This document shows, piece by piece, positions 49,994-50,117 of a stretch of DNA of 50,117 nt. Position numbers and translations under genes: made by a program. The notes under the pieces are model-generated. The model saw only the letters and a program-made list of their open reading frames with translations. It did not search any database and was not told the origin of the DNA. Origin of the DNA: Oscillibacter valericigenes (GTDB taxonomy: Bacteria; Bacillota; Clostridia; Oscillospirales; Oscillospiraceae); NCBI RefSeq assembly GCF_021531915.1, contig NZ_JAFBIV010000016.1, forward strand, positions 1-50,117, written 5' to 3'. Numbering within the stretch: the first letter of the stretch is position 1; each line of letters opens with the position of its first letter.

Positions 49994-50117
49994 ATGTCTA
50001 ACTTCAATAGTGCTGATATCGCTGCTTTCAAGGACGTTTGGGTCTTCTGCGAGCAGCGCGAGGGCAAGCTGATGCCCACCGATTTCGAGCTGATCTCCAA
50101 GGGCCGCGACCTGGCCA
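49994..50117 (+). CDS. etfA: Electron transfer flavoprotein, alpha subunit, cut by window edge
   Basis: Only the first 41 codons are visible: MSNFNSADIAAFKDVWVFCE, then QREGKLMPTDFELISKGRDLA. The 'VWVFCEQREGKLMPTDFELISKGRDLA' opening matches EtfA of butyrate producers, where this segment precedes the N-terminal Rossmann-like domain. ATG after AAGGAAAGGGG, 19 nt downstream of etfB. The identification rests on position and this short stretch. Confidence 0.88.
   Translation, partial: MSNFNSADIAAFKDVWVFCEQREGKLMPTDFELISKGRDLA

Overview
The window reads as a chromosomal segment of a high-GC, spore-forming, anaerobic Firmicute, most likely a gut Oscillospiraceae (Flavonifractor/Lawsonibacter/Intestinimonas-like). 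The grounds are a clear SpoIIID, AGGAGG-type ribosome binding sites on nearly every gene, low-GC sigma-A promoters in otherwise GC-rich DNA, lipoprotein signals, an S-layer-homology protein, and a butyrate-forming gene set with the oxygen-sensitive 4-hydroxybutyryl-CoA dehydratase. The family assignment is inference. I see no tRNA, rRNA, CRISPR, phage or insertion sequence.

Layout. 1-4.4 kb (minus strand): cell-envelope genes (SLH protein cut by the window edge, LCP-family ligase), a small unknown gene, spoIIID, a PLP aminotransferase and a lipoprotein. 4.5-7.6 kb (plus): nitroreductase, class II aldolase, mtnA and deoD, which together look like a 'DHAP shunt' salvaging 5'-deoxyadenosine/methylthioadenosine. 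7.6-9.2 kb (minus): an ECF sigma factor and its membrane anti-sigma partner with a probable autoregulatory promoter. 9.3-18.2 kb (plus): an almost complete histidine operon that starts with a hisZ-hisG gene fusion and is interrupted between hisF and hisIE by a ~555-bp giant imperfect palindrome. 18.3-19.4 kb: HAD phosphatase and a small zincin. 19.5-25.9 kb: a TetR-controlled tripartite efflux operon (TolC-like, lipoprotein adaptor, RND pump).

26.0-32.4 kb: molybdenum block, moaA-moaC-MOSC-moeA-like and modA-modB-modC-mogA. Both parts are preceded by the same 26-bp partly palindromic sequence (22/26 identical), a candidate molybdenum/tungsten operator. 32.5-40.6 kb: a GntR/FCD regulator with palindromic operator candidates, a threonine-dehydrogenase-like enzyme, a complete acetoin-dehydrogenase-type complex (E1alpha, E1beta, E2 with two lipoyl domains, E3) and a beta-hydroxyacid dehydrogenase.

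40.7-50.1 kb: divergent rpoN plus a PAS/AAA+/Fis sigma-54 activator (minus) facing crt, a CoA-transferase, abfD, bcd, etfB and etfA (plus). The intergenic space holds a textbook -24/-12 sigma-54 promoter and three copies of a 16-bp palindrome, TATTCA-N4-TGAATA. This is a self-contained, locally encoded sigma-54 switch for turning 4-hydroxybutyrate into crotonyl-CoA and butyrate, and I consider it the most interesting system in the window. Short, near-perfect hairpins recur between cistrons of several operons and look like a REP-type repeat family.
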